Below the pieces are notes generated by a model. It did no database searches, was not told the origin of the DNA, and worked only from the letters and a program-made list of their open reading frames with translations. A stretch of DNA of 64,000 nt from Afipia birgiae 34632 (GTDB lineage Bacteria; Pseudomonadota; Alphaproteobacteria; Rhizobiales; Xanthobacteraceae), in NCBI RefSeq assembly GCF_000308295.2, contig NZ_HG326652.1, positions 612,561 through 676,560 on the forward strand, written 5' to 3'. The stretch's first letter is position 1; the number at the start of each line of letters is the position of its first letter. Made by a program: the position numbers and the translations under genes. Shown in pieces: positions 1-8,641 of this stretch.

Positions 1-28
1 GTAAATCGAAATTGAGGGGCCGTCGTAA

Positions 29-946
29 ATGAGGTTGATTCTTCTCGGGCCGCCGGGGGCGGGCAAGGGAACGCAGGCGCATCGACTGGTTCACAAGCAT
101 GGTATCGTTCAGCTCTCCACCGGAGAGATGTTGCGTGCCGCGGTTGCAGCCGGAACGCCCATCGGCCTCAAGGCGAAGGACATTATGGCCAGCGGCGCGC
201 TGGTGCCTGACGAGGTTGTGGTCGGAATTATCGCCGATCGCATCGAAGAGCCGGACGCGAAGAAGGGCTTCATCCTCGACGGCTTTCCGCGCACTGTGCC
301 GCAGGCGCAGGCGCTGGACGATCTGCTCAAGCGGAAGCACCTCAAGCTCGACGCTGTGGTCGAACTGCGCGTGAACGAGAGTGCGCTGCTGGAGCGAGTC
401 GAAACCCGTGTCGCGCAGATGCGCGAGCGCGGCGAAGATGTTCGCATCGACGATACGCCGGAGGTGCTGTCGAAGCGCCTGGCCAACTACCGCGCCCAGA
501 CCGAGCCGCTGGTCCACTACTATTCGGAGAAGCGCAAGCTCATCACCATCGACGGCATGATGACCATCGAGCAGGTGACGGGGGCGATCAACCGGGTTCT
601 GTCCGCGCTGGAAGCAGCCGATTCGGCTGCCAAGCTGGCGAAGAAATCCGCCCGGAAGACCGCCAAGCCGGGCCAGGTTTCTGGCAAGTCCCCGGCGAAG
701 GGGGCCAAGAAGGCGACCAAGGCTAAGAAGGCCGCCAAGAAGGCGGCCAAGGCACCCGCCAAGAAGGTAAAGAAGGCCAAAAAGGCCGCGAAACCGACCG
801 GGAAGGCCGGCAAGGGCGGGAAAAGGACCGCTGCGAAGGCCAAAAGCCGGACCTCGGGAACCAAGGCTGCCAAGACCCGGAAAGTGGCCAAAAAGGCCAC
901 TAAAAAGCGCGCTAAAGCCGCCAAACGGTTGACGAAACGCCGCTGA
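29..946 (+). CDS. adk: Adenylate kinase with Lys/Ala-rich histone H1-like C-terminal tail
   Basis: Adenylate kinase interconverts ATP + AMP and 2 ADP in the cytoplasm. Residues 1-193 are the kinase: P-loop GPPGAGKGT at 7-15, the AMP-site motif DGFPRT at 84-89, and a short LID, as usual in alphaproteobacteria. Residues about 200-305 form a low-complexity tail of Lys/Ala-rich repeats resembling histone H1 or bacterial Hc1-like proteins. The usual family length is about 190-215, so roughly 100 residues are added. GAGG at about 15-18 serves as ribosome binding site. It precedes rpsM, as expected downstream of secY (outside the window). The kinase call is secure; the role of the tail is unknown and may be nucleic-acid binding. 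Confidence 0.96.
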   Translation: MRLILLGPPGAGKGTQAHRLVHKHGIVQLSTGEMLRAAVAAGTPIGLKAKDIMASGALVPDEVVVGIIADRIEEPDAKKGFILDGFPRTVPQAQALDDLLKRKHLKLDAVVELRVNESALLERVETRVAQMRERGEDVRIDDTPEVLSKRLANYRAQTEPLVHYYSEKRKLITIDGMMTIEQVTGAINRVLSALEAADSAAKLAKKSARKTAKPGQVSGKSPAKGAKKATKAKKAAKKAAKAPAKKVKKAKKAAKPTGKAGKGGKRTAAKAKSRTSGTKAAKTRKVAKKATKKRAKAAKRLTKRR

Positions 947-1105
947 ATACATTAATAAGCCCGCATCCAGTCGGATAGTTTCAGACGATGCCGGGCCCCG
1001 AAAGAAAATGGGGAGGGCGTCGTGTTCGCGTTTGTGGACACCCGCCCGACACAGAGACCAACGAGACAAGCCAGTCCGTGACGGACGGCGACAGGAGCGA
1101 AGACC

Positions 1106-1474
1106 GTGGCCCGTATTGCAGGTGTCAACATTCCGACCAACAAGCGCGTTCTGATCGCGCTTCAGTACATTCATGGCATTGGCCAGAAGAACGCCGCGAC
1201 GATCATGGAGCAGCTCAAGCTTCCGCTCGATCGCCGCGTGTCGCAGCTGACCGACGCTGAAGTCCTCCAGATCCGCGAAATGATCGACCGCGACTTCCTC
1301 GTCGAGGGCGACCTCCGCCGTGAAGTCGGCATGAACATCAAGCGCCTGATGGACCTCGGCTGCTACCGCGGCCTGCGTCATCGCCGCGGCCTTCCGGTGC
1401 GCGGTCAGCGGACCCACACCAACGCGCGTACGCGCAAGGGGCCTGCCAAGGCCATCGCCGGCAAGAAGAAGTAA
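1106..1474 (+). CDS. rpsM: 30S ribosomal protein S13
   Basis: S13 sits in the head of the 30S subunit and contacts the P-site tRNA and the 50S subunit. The 122-residue length and the N-terminus [10 protein letters not shown] are diagnostic, as are the helix-two-turn-helix region with GIGQKNA and the basic C-terminus ending in [12 protein letters not shown]. The start is GTG at 1106, with AGGAG at 1093-1097. It lies in the conserved order adk-rpsM-rpsK-rpoA-rplQ and is probably cotranscribed with the genes that follow. Confidence 0.98.
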   Translation: MARIAGVNIPTNKRVLIALQYIHGIGQKNAATIMEQLKLPLDRRVSQLTDAEVLQIREMIDRDFLVEGDLRREVGMNIKRLMDLGCYRGLRHRRGLPVRGQRTHTNARTRKGPAKAIAGKKK

Positions 1475-1570
1475 TTTTCGTTTCTACCAAACCCATCCGG
1501 CTGTCATGGCCGGTGATCACCTGAAATTCCCCAGCGTCTGGCACCACGGACGCGCTTGAAGGAAATGACT

Positions 1571-1960
<390 letters not shown>

Positions 1961-1973
1961 TTGTTTGAACTAC

Positions 1974-2003
1974 CGCGGGCAATATGTGCCCGCGTTGTTT
2001 TTG
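1974..2003 (+). terminator. Hairpin with U-rich tail between rpsK and rpoA
   Basis: A perfect 8-bp stem (CGCGGGCA, loop ATATG, TGCCCGCG) is followed by TTGTTTTTG. This has the form of an intrinsic terminator, but it lies between two genes normally transcribed together. A partial terminator or attenuator is more likely than full termination. Confidence 0.6.
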
Positions 2004-2065
2004 AGATGCGATGACGCGGGTCGCTCCCGCGCCGCAAAACCTCCAACGCCAGTGATTTTGATGGC

Positions 2066-3097
2066 ATGGGTGAACAAGTGACGATCCAGAAAAATTGGCA
2101 AGAACTCATTCGTCCGAACAAGCTCAACGTGACGCCCGGTTCGGATCCGACCCGTCTCGCAACCGTCATCGCTGAACCTCTCGAGCGTGGTTTCGGCCAG
2201 ACGCTCGGCAACGCGCTGCGCCGCGTGCTGCTGTCGTCGCTGCAGGGCGCTGCCGTGCAGTCGGTCCACATTGACGGCGTGCTGCACGAGTTCTCCTCGA
2301 TCGCCGGTGTGCGCGAGGACGTGACCGACATCGTGCTCAACGTGAAGGACATCTCGATCAAGATGCAGGGCGAAGGCCCGAAGCGCATGGTCGTGAAGAA
2401 GTCGGGCCCGGGCGTTGTGACCGCTGGCGACATCCAGACCGTCGGCGATGTCGTCGTGCTGAACCCCGAGCTTCAGATCTGCACCCTCGACGAGGGCGCT
2501 GAAATCCGCATGGAGTTCACCGTGAACTCCGGCAAGGGCTACGTCGCCGCCGAGCGCAACCGTCCCGAGGACGCGCCGATCGGCCTGATCCCGGTGGACA
2601 GCCTGTTCTCGCCGGTTCGCAAGGTGTCCTACAAGGTCGAGAACACCCGCGAGGGCCAGATCCTGGACTACGACAAGCTGACGCTGACCATTGAAACCAA
2701 CGGCGCGATCTCGCCGGACGATGCGCTCGCTTACTCGGCGCGCATCCTGCAGGATCAGCTCAATGTGTTCGTGAACTTCGAGGAGCCCCGCAAGGAGGTT
2801 GCCGCCGAGATCATTCCGGATCTCGCGTTCAACCCTGCATTCCTCAAGAAGGTCGACGAACTCGAACTGTCGGTTCGTTCGGCAAACTGCCTGAAGAACG
2901 ACAACATCGTCTACATCGGCGACCTCGTGCAGAAGTCGGAAGCGGAAATGCTTCGCACCCCGAACTTCGGCCGCAAGTCGCTGAACGAAATCAAGGAAGT
3001 GCTCGCCCAGATGGGTCTGCACCTCGGCATGGAAGTGCCCGGTTGGCCGCCGGAGAACATCGACGAGCTGGCCAAGCGCTTCGAGGATCACTACTAA
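2066..3097 (+). CDS. rpoA: DNA-directed RNA polymerase subunit alpha
   Basis: The alpha subunit nucleates assembly of RNA polymerase and contacts UP elements and activators. The 343-residue protein has the N-terminal dimerisation domain (residues about 10-235, with [16 protein letters not shown]) and the C-terminal domain (about 250-330, with [13 protein letters not shown] and the [10 protein letters not shown] segment). The ATG at 2066 gives [11 protein letters not shown]; the GTG at 2078 would give a start four codons later, and neither has a strong ribosome binding site. It follows rpsK by 105 bases and precedes rplQ, as in other alphaproteobacteria. Confidence 0.98.
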   Translation: MGEQVTIQKNWQELIRPNKLNVTPGSDPTRLATVIAEPLERGFGQTLGNALRRVLLSSLQGAAVQSVHIDGVLHEFSSIAGVREDVTDIVLNVKDISIKMQGEGPKRMVVKKSGPGVVTAGDIQTVGDVVVLNPELQICTLDEGAEIRMEFTVNSGKGYVAAERNRPEDAPIGLIPVDSLFSPVRKVSYKVENTREGQILDYDKLTLTIETNGAISPDDALAYSARILQDQLNVFVNFEEPRKEVAAEIIPDLAFNPAFLKKVDELELSVRSANCLKNDNIVYIGDLVQKSEAEMLRTPNFGRKSLNEIKEVLAQMGLHLGMEVPGWPPENIDELAKRFEDHY

Positions 3098-3217
3098 GCA
3101 GAAATCGATGTGATGGCCGGATCACTTCCGGCCTTCACGCGCGGGCGAACGCAGGCAGCCCACCTGAGCAGCATGTCCGACGAACCGTCGCGGCAAGTCA
3201 TCATTGAGGAATAGATT

Positions 3218-3634
3218 ATGCGTCACGGCAAGGTTCATCGGAAACTCAACCGCACTGCGGAACACCGCAAGGCGATGTTCGCAAACATGTGTGCTGCTCT
3301 GATCAAGCACGAGCAGATCGTCACCACCTTGCCGAAGGCGAAGGAGCTTCGCCCGATCGTCGAGAAGCTGGTGACGCTCGGCAAGAAGGGCGGTCTCGCG
3401 TTGCGCCGTCAGGCGATCGGCGAGATGCGCGACCGCGATCAGGTCAAGAAGCTGTTCGACGTTCTGGCGCCTCGTTACAAGGATCGTCAGGGCGGCTACA
3501 CCCGCATCATCAAGGCCGGTTTCCGCTACGGCGACAACGCGCCGATGGCAGTGATCGAGTTCGTCGACCGCGACGTCGATGCCAAGGGCCAGGATTCGGG
3601 CCCGGTGCAGGAGACGTCGTCGGAAGCGGCGTGA
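3218..3634 (+). CDS. rplQ: 50S ribosomal protein L17
   Basis: L17 binds 23S rRNA near the peptide exit tunnel. The 138-residue protein opens [20 protein letters not shown] and carries the core family segments, including [17 protein letters not shown] residues and GGYTRI. GAGGA about ten bases upstream is the ribosome binding site. A strong intrinsic terminator at 3661-3692 closes the ribosomal cluster just downstream. A small hairpin without a T-tract (3115-3133) lies in the gap after rpoA. Confidence 0.98.
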   Translation: MRHGKVHRKLNRTAEHRKAMFANMCAALIKHEQIVTTLPKAKELRPIVEKLVTLGKKGGLALRRQAIGEMRDRDQVKKLFDVLAPRYKDRQGGYTRIIKAGFRYGDNAPMAVIEFVDRDVDAKGQDSGPVQETSSEAA

Positions 3635-4340
3635 TCTCTCAACTGGCTGCAAGAATTTCACGGGCGGCGCATTGCGCCGCCCGTTTTGTTTTGATCGGTT
3701 GCATCGTTGCAGTCATGACCGGAGGGAGCATTGCTGTGTCCGTCGCCGATACCAGTTCGGAGATTCTGAACGCCGCGGCGCGCGGCGATGCCGCGCAGGT
3801 GACGGCGTTGTTGTCGTCGGGGGCGAAGGTCGAGGCGCGCGATCGCGACGGCCGCACGCCCCTGCTGCTTGCAACTCACGGCAATCACGTCGAGGTGGCG
3901 CGGCTTCTGATCGCGGCGGGCGCCGACGTCAACGCGAAGGATTCGATCTCCGACACACCGTTTCTCTATGCCGGCGCGGAAGGCCGCAACGAGATCCTGA
4001 AAATGACGCTTCAGGCTGGCGCAGATCTCGCCAGCACCAACCGCTACGGCGGTACGGCGCTGATTCCCGCCGCGCATCACGGGCATCCGGAGACGGTGAA
4101 GATCCTGCTCGGCACTGGAATCAAGATCGATCATGTCAACCGGCTCGGCTGGACCGCGCTGATCGAGGCCGTGTCCTCAGCGATGGCGGCAAGGTCCACA
4201 CCGAGATCGTGAAGCTGTTGGTGGATGCGGGCGCGAACGTCAACATCGCGGATCGCGACGGCGTCACTCCGCTCGTTCACGCCCGCCGCCGCGGCTACTC
4301 CGAAATGGCGACGATTCTGGAGCGGGCCGGCGGCAGGTAA
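3631..4340 (+). pseudogene. Ankyrin-repeat protein with signal peptide, frameshifted
   Basis: Successive ankyrin repeats, which mediate protein-protein contacts, follow a hydrophobic export signal (residues about 18-40 if read from GTG 3631, ending ...SVA before DTSSE). Repeats run from about 3755 to 4175 in one frame, which then stops at 4212. The remainder (HTEIVKLLVDAGANVNIADR, then the last repeat) continues in another frame to 4340. The break lies at about 4170-4190, around the GTGTCCTCAGCG stretch, and is consistent with loss of two bases or gain of one. Starts at TTG 3691 or ATG 3715 are also possible, because the rplQ terminator lies inside the longer version. It may be a true pseudogene or a sequencing error. 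Confidence 0.75.
3661..3692 (+). terminator. Intrinsic terminator after rplQ
   Basis: A perfect 10-bp stem (CGGGCGGCGC, loop ATT, GCGCCGCCCG) is followed by TTTTGTTTT. It ends the alpha operon. It falls inside the longest possible reading frame of the ankyrin gene, so that gene is probably transcribed separately or started downstream. Confidence 0.88.
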
Positions 4341-4376
4341 CTGCGTCGACGCGGTGATCGCATTCTCGATAGAGTG

Positions 4377-4411
4377 AAGGCGGCGCAGCTAGGCAGCGCC
4401 GCCTTTTGTTT
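4377..4411 (+). terminator. Intrinsic terminator after the ankyrin gene
   Basis: The stem is AAGGCGGCGC and GCGCCGCCTT with a 9-base loop, followed by TTGTTTG. It lies between convergent genes. Confidence 0.82.
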
Positions 4412-4426
4412 GGGAGATTGAGCCGA

Positions 4427-5548
4427 TCAGGCGTGCACCGTGACGATCGGATTCATCACCAGCCCGAAGCTGCGCAACTGGCCCAGCAGTTCGCGATGGC
4501 CGAACGCTTGGCATCCCGACGCGAAGCCGACCTTGCGGGGCGGGGTCTGCAGCAGCGAGTAGGCCGCGTAGGCCTGCAGCATCCCGGTCTGCTTGTAGTT
4601 GCAGTTGCCGTGAATGACGCAATGGGCGCGCCCCAGCGGGCCTGACGCGTAGACCGAGTCGATCGATGTGTTGACGCGCGGATTCTCGCGCGGCGGCATA
4701 GCCGCCTGTACGGTCGCTGCGATTTCAGCCAGCGCTGCTTCCTGCTGATCGGGCGGCAGCGGCTTGATCTTCTCCTTGACCATCTGCGTGGTCTGAACCA
4801 CGCCTTCCATCACCGGGCGGGCGAGAACGCCGCCGAGCACGCGGCAGCTTTGCACACGTGGATCGTTCTTGAACCAGACCGGATGCGCAGTGCCGCCCCA
4901 GGGCACGGCAATCGCCGTCTCATGCTGGCCGGGAACGACAACGTCAGCGCGGGCCGTAACGTCCCATTCGACGAACTTGTTCTGCTCGAGATAGTACCAG
5001 TTGGCCTTGAGAATGGTGAAGATCGTCTGCGTCGAGGCGTAGGTCGGAAAGCCTTTCCAGAACACCAGAATGTCGAGCGTGTCGAGGCCGGGGGTTTCGA
5101 GGCAGATATTCGCCGCGATCTCTCCGGTTGTGTACATCTGCGCGATATTGGGTGCGAGCAGCAGGTTCTTCTTGGCGAAGGCATCGCCCCAGGTCTTCTG
5201 CGCATGCAGCACCCAGTCCTGTTCGCCGGTCGTGTCGCTGTAGTGGCAACCTGCGGCGAGGCAGGCTTCCACGACCTCGCTGCCGTATTTGATGAACGGA
5301 CCGACCATGTTGCTGACAAAGCGCGCGCCCTTGAACAGCTTGGTCAGCGCCTCGACGGTGTGCTCGACGCCGACGACTTCGTAGTCGGCGGTCTCGATGC
5401 CCGGAATTTTGTCGACCACGGCCTGAACCTTGGCCTTGTCGCGGCCGGCCGCGATGAACGGGACATTGTACTCACGCAGGTATTCGCAGACGAGGCGTCC
5501 GGTGTAGCCGGATACGCCGTAGACGACGACGGGTCGCTTGTCGCTCAT
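4427..5548 (-). CDS. Saccharopine-dehydrogenase-like NAD(P)-binding oxidoreductase
   Basis: The 373-residue protein begins with a Rossmann fold (VVVYGVSGYTGRLV at residues about 6-19; the glycine pattern G-x-S-G-x-T-G is typical of saccharopine dehydrogenase-like reductases) and keeps the family's overall length. A GGGAGGA ribosome binding site lies eight bases before ATG 5548, which settles the start. An SDR gene on the same strand lies 89 bases upstream. The substrate cannot be told from the sequence; homologues are usually only called saccharopine dehydrogenase family or DUF5938 proteins. The reading frame runs on upstream of the ATG without coding character. Confidence 0.85.
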   Translation of the reverse strand: MSDKRPVVVYGVSGYTGRLVCEYLREYNVPFIAAGRDKAKVQAVVDKIPGIETADYEVVGVEHTVEALTKLFKGARFVSNMVGPFIKYGSEVVEACLAAGCHYSDTTGEQDWVLHAQKTWGDAFAKKNLLLAPNIAQMYTTGEIAANICLETPGLDTLDILVFWKGFPTYASTQTIFTILKANWYYLEQNKFVEWDVTARADVVVPGQHETAIAVPWGGTAHPVWFKNDPRVQSCRVLGGVLARPVMEGVVQTTQMVKEKIKPLPPDQQEAALAEIAATVQAAMPPRENPRVNTSIDSVYASGPLGRAHCVIHGNCNYKQTGMLQAYAAYSLLQTPPRKVGFASGCQAFGHRELLGQLRSFGLVMNPIVTVHA

Positions 5549-5637
5549 GATAATGGTCCTCCCTGTTGTGTGATTGTTGCGCGACGATGACGTTGATCGT
5601 CGCGTTCTTGTGCGTGGATCAGCGATGGCGCTTACGC

Positions 5638-6441
5638 TCAGGTGCCCATGCCGCCATCGACAGGCAGGCCGATGCCGGTGATGAACCGGGCCTGGTCGGT
5701 GCAGAGAAACACTGCGGCATCTGCGATGTCGGTGATCTCCGCGAGGCGGCCGAGAGGCGTCTGATCGATGACCGATGCGACCGCGGCGTTGACGTCGGCG
5801 GCAAGACCGAGCGCGGCGATATCGGTTGCGAGCTTCATGCCCATCTCGGTCGGCGCGAGGCCCGGATAGAGGCAGTTCACGCGCACGCCGTAGCCGAGCT
5901 TTCCCGCTTCCATCGCGCCCACGCGGGTCATCCGGTCGACGGCGGACTTTGTTGCCGAGTAGCCGGCGATCGCAGGGTAGGCGATCGTGGCCGCGACCGA
6001 CGAAATGTTGACGATGGCGCCGCCGCCGCCCGCCGCCCCGCCGGGACGCATGGCGCGAAACGCGTGCTTGATGCCAAGGCCGGTGCCGACGATGTTCACG
6101 TCGCACATCTTCCGCATGTCCTCGGCCTTCACATCGACGAGCAGCGATGTGATTTCAATTCCAGCATTGTTGATCAGGATGTCATAGCCGCCGAGCTGTG
6201 CGACCGTTGCGGCGACGGCCTTTTCCCATTGCCCGTCGTCGGTGACGTCGAGCGCATGAAAGCCGGTCTTCACCCCCGTTTTGGCGATCTTTGCCGCTGT
6301 CTCTTTTCCGAGGTCCGTCAGCACGTCGGTAATCATCACCGATGCGCCGGCATTCGCGAGCGCTGTCGCGATCGCTTCTCCGATGCCGCGCGCTCCTCCG
6401 GTCACAAGCGCCTTGCGGCCAGCCAAACTCTTTCCGCTCAT
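5638..6441 (-). CDS. Short-chain dehydrogenase/reductase (SDR)
   Basis: A classical SDR of 267 residues that oxidises or reduces a hydroxyl/keto group using NAD(P). The cofactor motif TGGARGIG is at 14-21, NNAG at 91-94, and the catalytic Ser148, Tyr161 and Lys165 are all in place. The C-terminus VDGGMGT is standard. It is divergent from the TetR gene, with an AT-rich region rich in inverted repeats between them, and 89 bases upstream of the saccharopine-type gene on the same strand. The two enzymes and the regulator probably form one functional unit. The substrate is unknown. Confidence 0.9.
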   Translation of the reverse strand: MSGKSLAGRKALVTGGARGIGEAIATALANAGASVMITDVLTDLGKETAAKIAKTGVKTGFHALDVTDDGQWEKAVAATVAQLGGYDILINNAGIEITSLLVDVKAEDMRKMCDVNIVGTGLGIKHAFRAMRPGGAAGGGGAIVNISSVAATIAYPAIAGYSATKSAVDRMTRVGAMEAGKLGYGVRVNCLYPGLAPTEMGMKLATDIAALGLAADVNAAVASVIDQTPLGRLAEITDIADAAVFLCTDQARFITGIGLPVDGGMGT

Positions 6442-6559
6442 TGACTTCTTCCTCCCTCGTTAACGGCCGGTCGTTCGCGACATCAGCGTTGCTGTGGGGA
6501 GAGGCCAATTCTGGGGACAGTGAAGTCCCAGAGGGTCTTCCGCAGCCGAGTTGAATGTC

Positions 6560-6618
6560 TTGACGAGTGGCCAATTTTATTTGGACAATCGTCAAATATA
6601 TTCTTGACGCTTGTCAAG
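6560..6618. promoter_or_regulatory. Candidate TetR operators in the SDR-TetR divergent region
   Basis: CTTGACGCTTGTCAAG at 6603-6618 has perfect 6-base arms. TTGACG at 6560 and CGTCAA at 6590 form a wider pair enclosing TGGCCAA/TTGGACA. The placement between a divergent SDR and TetR gene suggests operator sites; this is inference from symmetry and position. Confidence 0.5.
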
Positions 6619-6703
6619 TATTCGTTTTGGGTGGTCTGGAGATTTTCCCGTCCGCCGATGCATAATCGGAGGCCGGTGACTCGCAGAGGTGAAGACGTTC
6701 GGA

Positions 6704-7351
6704 ATGGCGATGCGTTTGGCTGAGATCGGAGCGGGGACGGAAGCCGCGGCGCGACGCGGTGGACGCGTTCCCGTGGACAAGTTCAATGCCCGGCGTATCG
6801 AACTCGCGGAGGCCGCGCTCGCGACCCTCGCTGAACTCGGTTACGCGCGCACCAGCCTGCGGGAAATCGCGCAGAAATCCGATTTCACCCACGGCGTGCT
6901 GCACTACTACTTCAGCGACAAGTTCGATCTGATCTGCTGCAGCGTGCGGCACTACAAGGCCAAGTGCGTCACCCGTTACGATCAGATCACCGCGACGGCC
7001 AAGAGCAGGAGCGAATTGCTGGATGGCTTTCTCGACAAGCTCGGCGAGACCATCCGGACCGAGGCGCACATGCATCGGCTCTGGTACGATCTCCGCGCTC
7101 AGGCCTTGTTCGAGGATGCATTTCGGGATGACGTGACGGCGATCGACAAGAGCCTCGAAGACATGATGTGGCGTGTGGTGTCGCGTTTTGCCGAACTCGG
7201 CCGCAAGACTCCGGCCATTTCGCCCGAAGCGCTTTATGCGCTGTTCGATGGGCTGTTCCAGAAGTGCTTGCTGCGCCATCTGTCAGGCGACGCGCAGGCG
7301 ATTCCTGAACTTCAGGCCGAGATCCGCCGGCTGTTGCCCGCGATCGGCTAG
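6704..7351 (+). CDS. TetR/AcrR-family transcriptional regulator
   Basis: A DNA-binding repressor of about 215 residues. The N-terminal helix-turn-helix is clear (about residues 30-70: LAELGYARTSLREIAQKS, then GVLHYYFSDKFDL), followed by an all-helical ligand-binding domain. Starts at GTG 6689, ATG 6704 and ATG 6710 are possible; 6704 is chosen because GAAG lies nine bases before it. It is divergent from the SDR at 5638-6441 and upstream of another SDR at 7534, so it probably controls one or both. The ligand is unknown. Confidence 0.88.
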   Translation: MAMRLAEIGAGTEAAARRGGRVPVDKFNARRIELAEAALATLAELGYARTSLREIAQKSDFTHGVLHYYFSDKFDLICCSVRHYKAKCVTRYDQITATAKSRSELLDGFLDKLGETIRTEAHMHRLWYDLRAQALFEDAFRDDVTAIDKSLEDMMWRVVSRFAELGRKTPAISPEALYALFDGLFQKCLLRHLSGDAQAIPELQAEIRRLLPAIG

Positions 7352-7533
7352 TTGATCCGGCGCAAGCCTCTCTGAATCGACAAACCTTCCTGCATCCGAA
7401 TCTGCGCGACAGTGCGAGCGGCTTTGGCATGCAACGCGCGTGGTGCTTCACGTGAGCACGTCAAGTTGCCGTGTGTGCGGTTGTTTCCCGGCGCCATGCC
7501 CCGATATCGAGTGGGCCGGATAAGGAGCATCGC

Positions 7534-8328
7534 ATGAAAATTGATCTTTCAGGAACGACCGCTGTCATCACAGGATCGACCGGGGGCATCGGGCTGGCTA
7601 TCGCCCGAGGTCTTGCAGGGGCAGGGGCAAGCGTCGTGGTCAACGGCCGCACGCAGGAAAAGGCCGATGCCGCTGCAGCGGCCATCCTCAAGACGGTGCC
7701 GGGAGCCAAGGCGCGCGGCATCGGCGCAGACGTCTCAACCGCCGAGGGATGCGCCGCGCTGGCGGCTGCCGTGCCGGACGCCGACATTCTGATCAACAAC
7801 GCCGGAATCTTCGAGCCGAAGGACTTTTTCGAGATTTCCGACGCGGACTGGACCCGATTCTTCGAAGTGAACGTGATGTCCGGCGTGCGGCTGTCGCGCG
7901 CCTACATGCCGGGAATGCTCAAGCGCAACTGGGGCCGCATCGTTTTCATCTCGTCGGAATCCGGGCTCAATATTCCGAGGGAAATGATCCACTACGGCGT
8001 CACCAAGACGGCGCAGCTCGGCGTTTCGCGCGGGCTCGCCGAACTCACCAAGGGCAGCAACGTGACAGTCAATGCGGTGCTGCCCGGGCCGACCATGTCG
8101 GAAGGCGTCGAGACCTTCGTGAAGGATCTGGCGAAGCAGAGTGGCCAGTCGGTGGATGATGCGGCCTCCCAGTTCGTCAAGCAGCATCGCGGCACCTCGC
8201 TGATTCAGCGTTTCGCCACCGTCGATGAGATCGCCAACATGGTGGTCTATGTCAGCTCGCGTGAGGCCTCCGTCACCAATGGCGCAGCGCTGCGGGCTGA
8301 GGGCGGCATCATCCAGACGATCGCGTAA
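7534..8328 (+). CDS. Short-chain dehydrogenase/reductase (SDR)
   Basis: A 264-residue classical SDR with cofactor motif TGSTGGIG at 13-20, NNAG at 88-91 and catalytic Ser141, Tyr154 and Lys158. AAGGAG about seven bases before ATG 7534 fixes the start. The C-terminal part is somewhat unlike most SDRs: a longer insert (residues about 190-225) precedes the usual closing segment, and the last residues read RAEGGIIQTIA rather than VDGG. It lies downstream of the TetR gene on the same strand, but the 182-base gap suggests its own promoter. The substrate is unknown. Confidence 0.9.
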   Translation: MKIDLSGTTAVITGSTGGIGLAIARGLAGAGASVVVNGRTQEKADAAAAAILKTVPGAKARGIGADVSTAEGCAALAAAVPDADILINNAGIFEPKDFFEISDADWTRFFEVNVMSGVRLSRAYMPGMLKRNWGRIVFISSESGLNIPREMIHYGVTKTAQLGVSRGLAELTKGSNVTVNAVLPGPTMSEGVETFVKDLAKQSGQSVDDAASQFVKQHRGTSLIQRFATVDEIANMVVYVSSREASVTNGAALRAEGGIIQTIA

Positions 8329-8641
8329 GTAGAAAAAGAGTCCGGTTCTGCGCGTTCGTCCGAAAGAATTTTCTCCGGGCGAGCGCCGAGACGTCGTGTC
8401 GCACGCGAAAACCGGGCGAAGGGGTGCGCTGTCACACGCCTGTAATGCCCCTGTCGCATTTGTACCGCCATGCTCATGGCTGCAATGCATCATTCCCCGC
8501 CGTCTTGTCCGCGACAACTTCCGTTTTAAATCAAGTGGATATGACGGCGCCTTCCAGTGATTGGCTGAATTCATCGTGTGGACTGCTCTTTTGAACGACA
8601 AACCCGCCGACCTCTCGCCGCGCTTTGAGCCGGGCGGCTGG

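Noticed and set aside
520..924. Minus-strand frame opposite the adk tail
   Set aside because: Leu/Ala/Phe-rich complement of Lys/Ala codons; a composition artefact.
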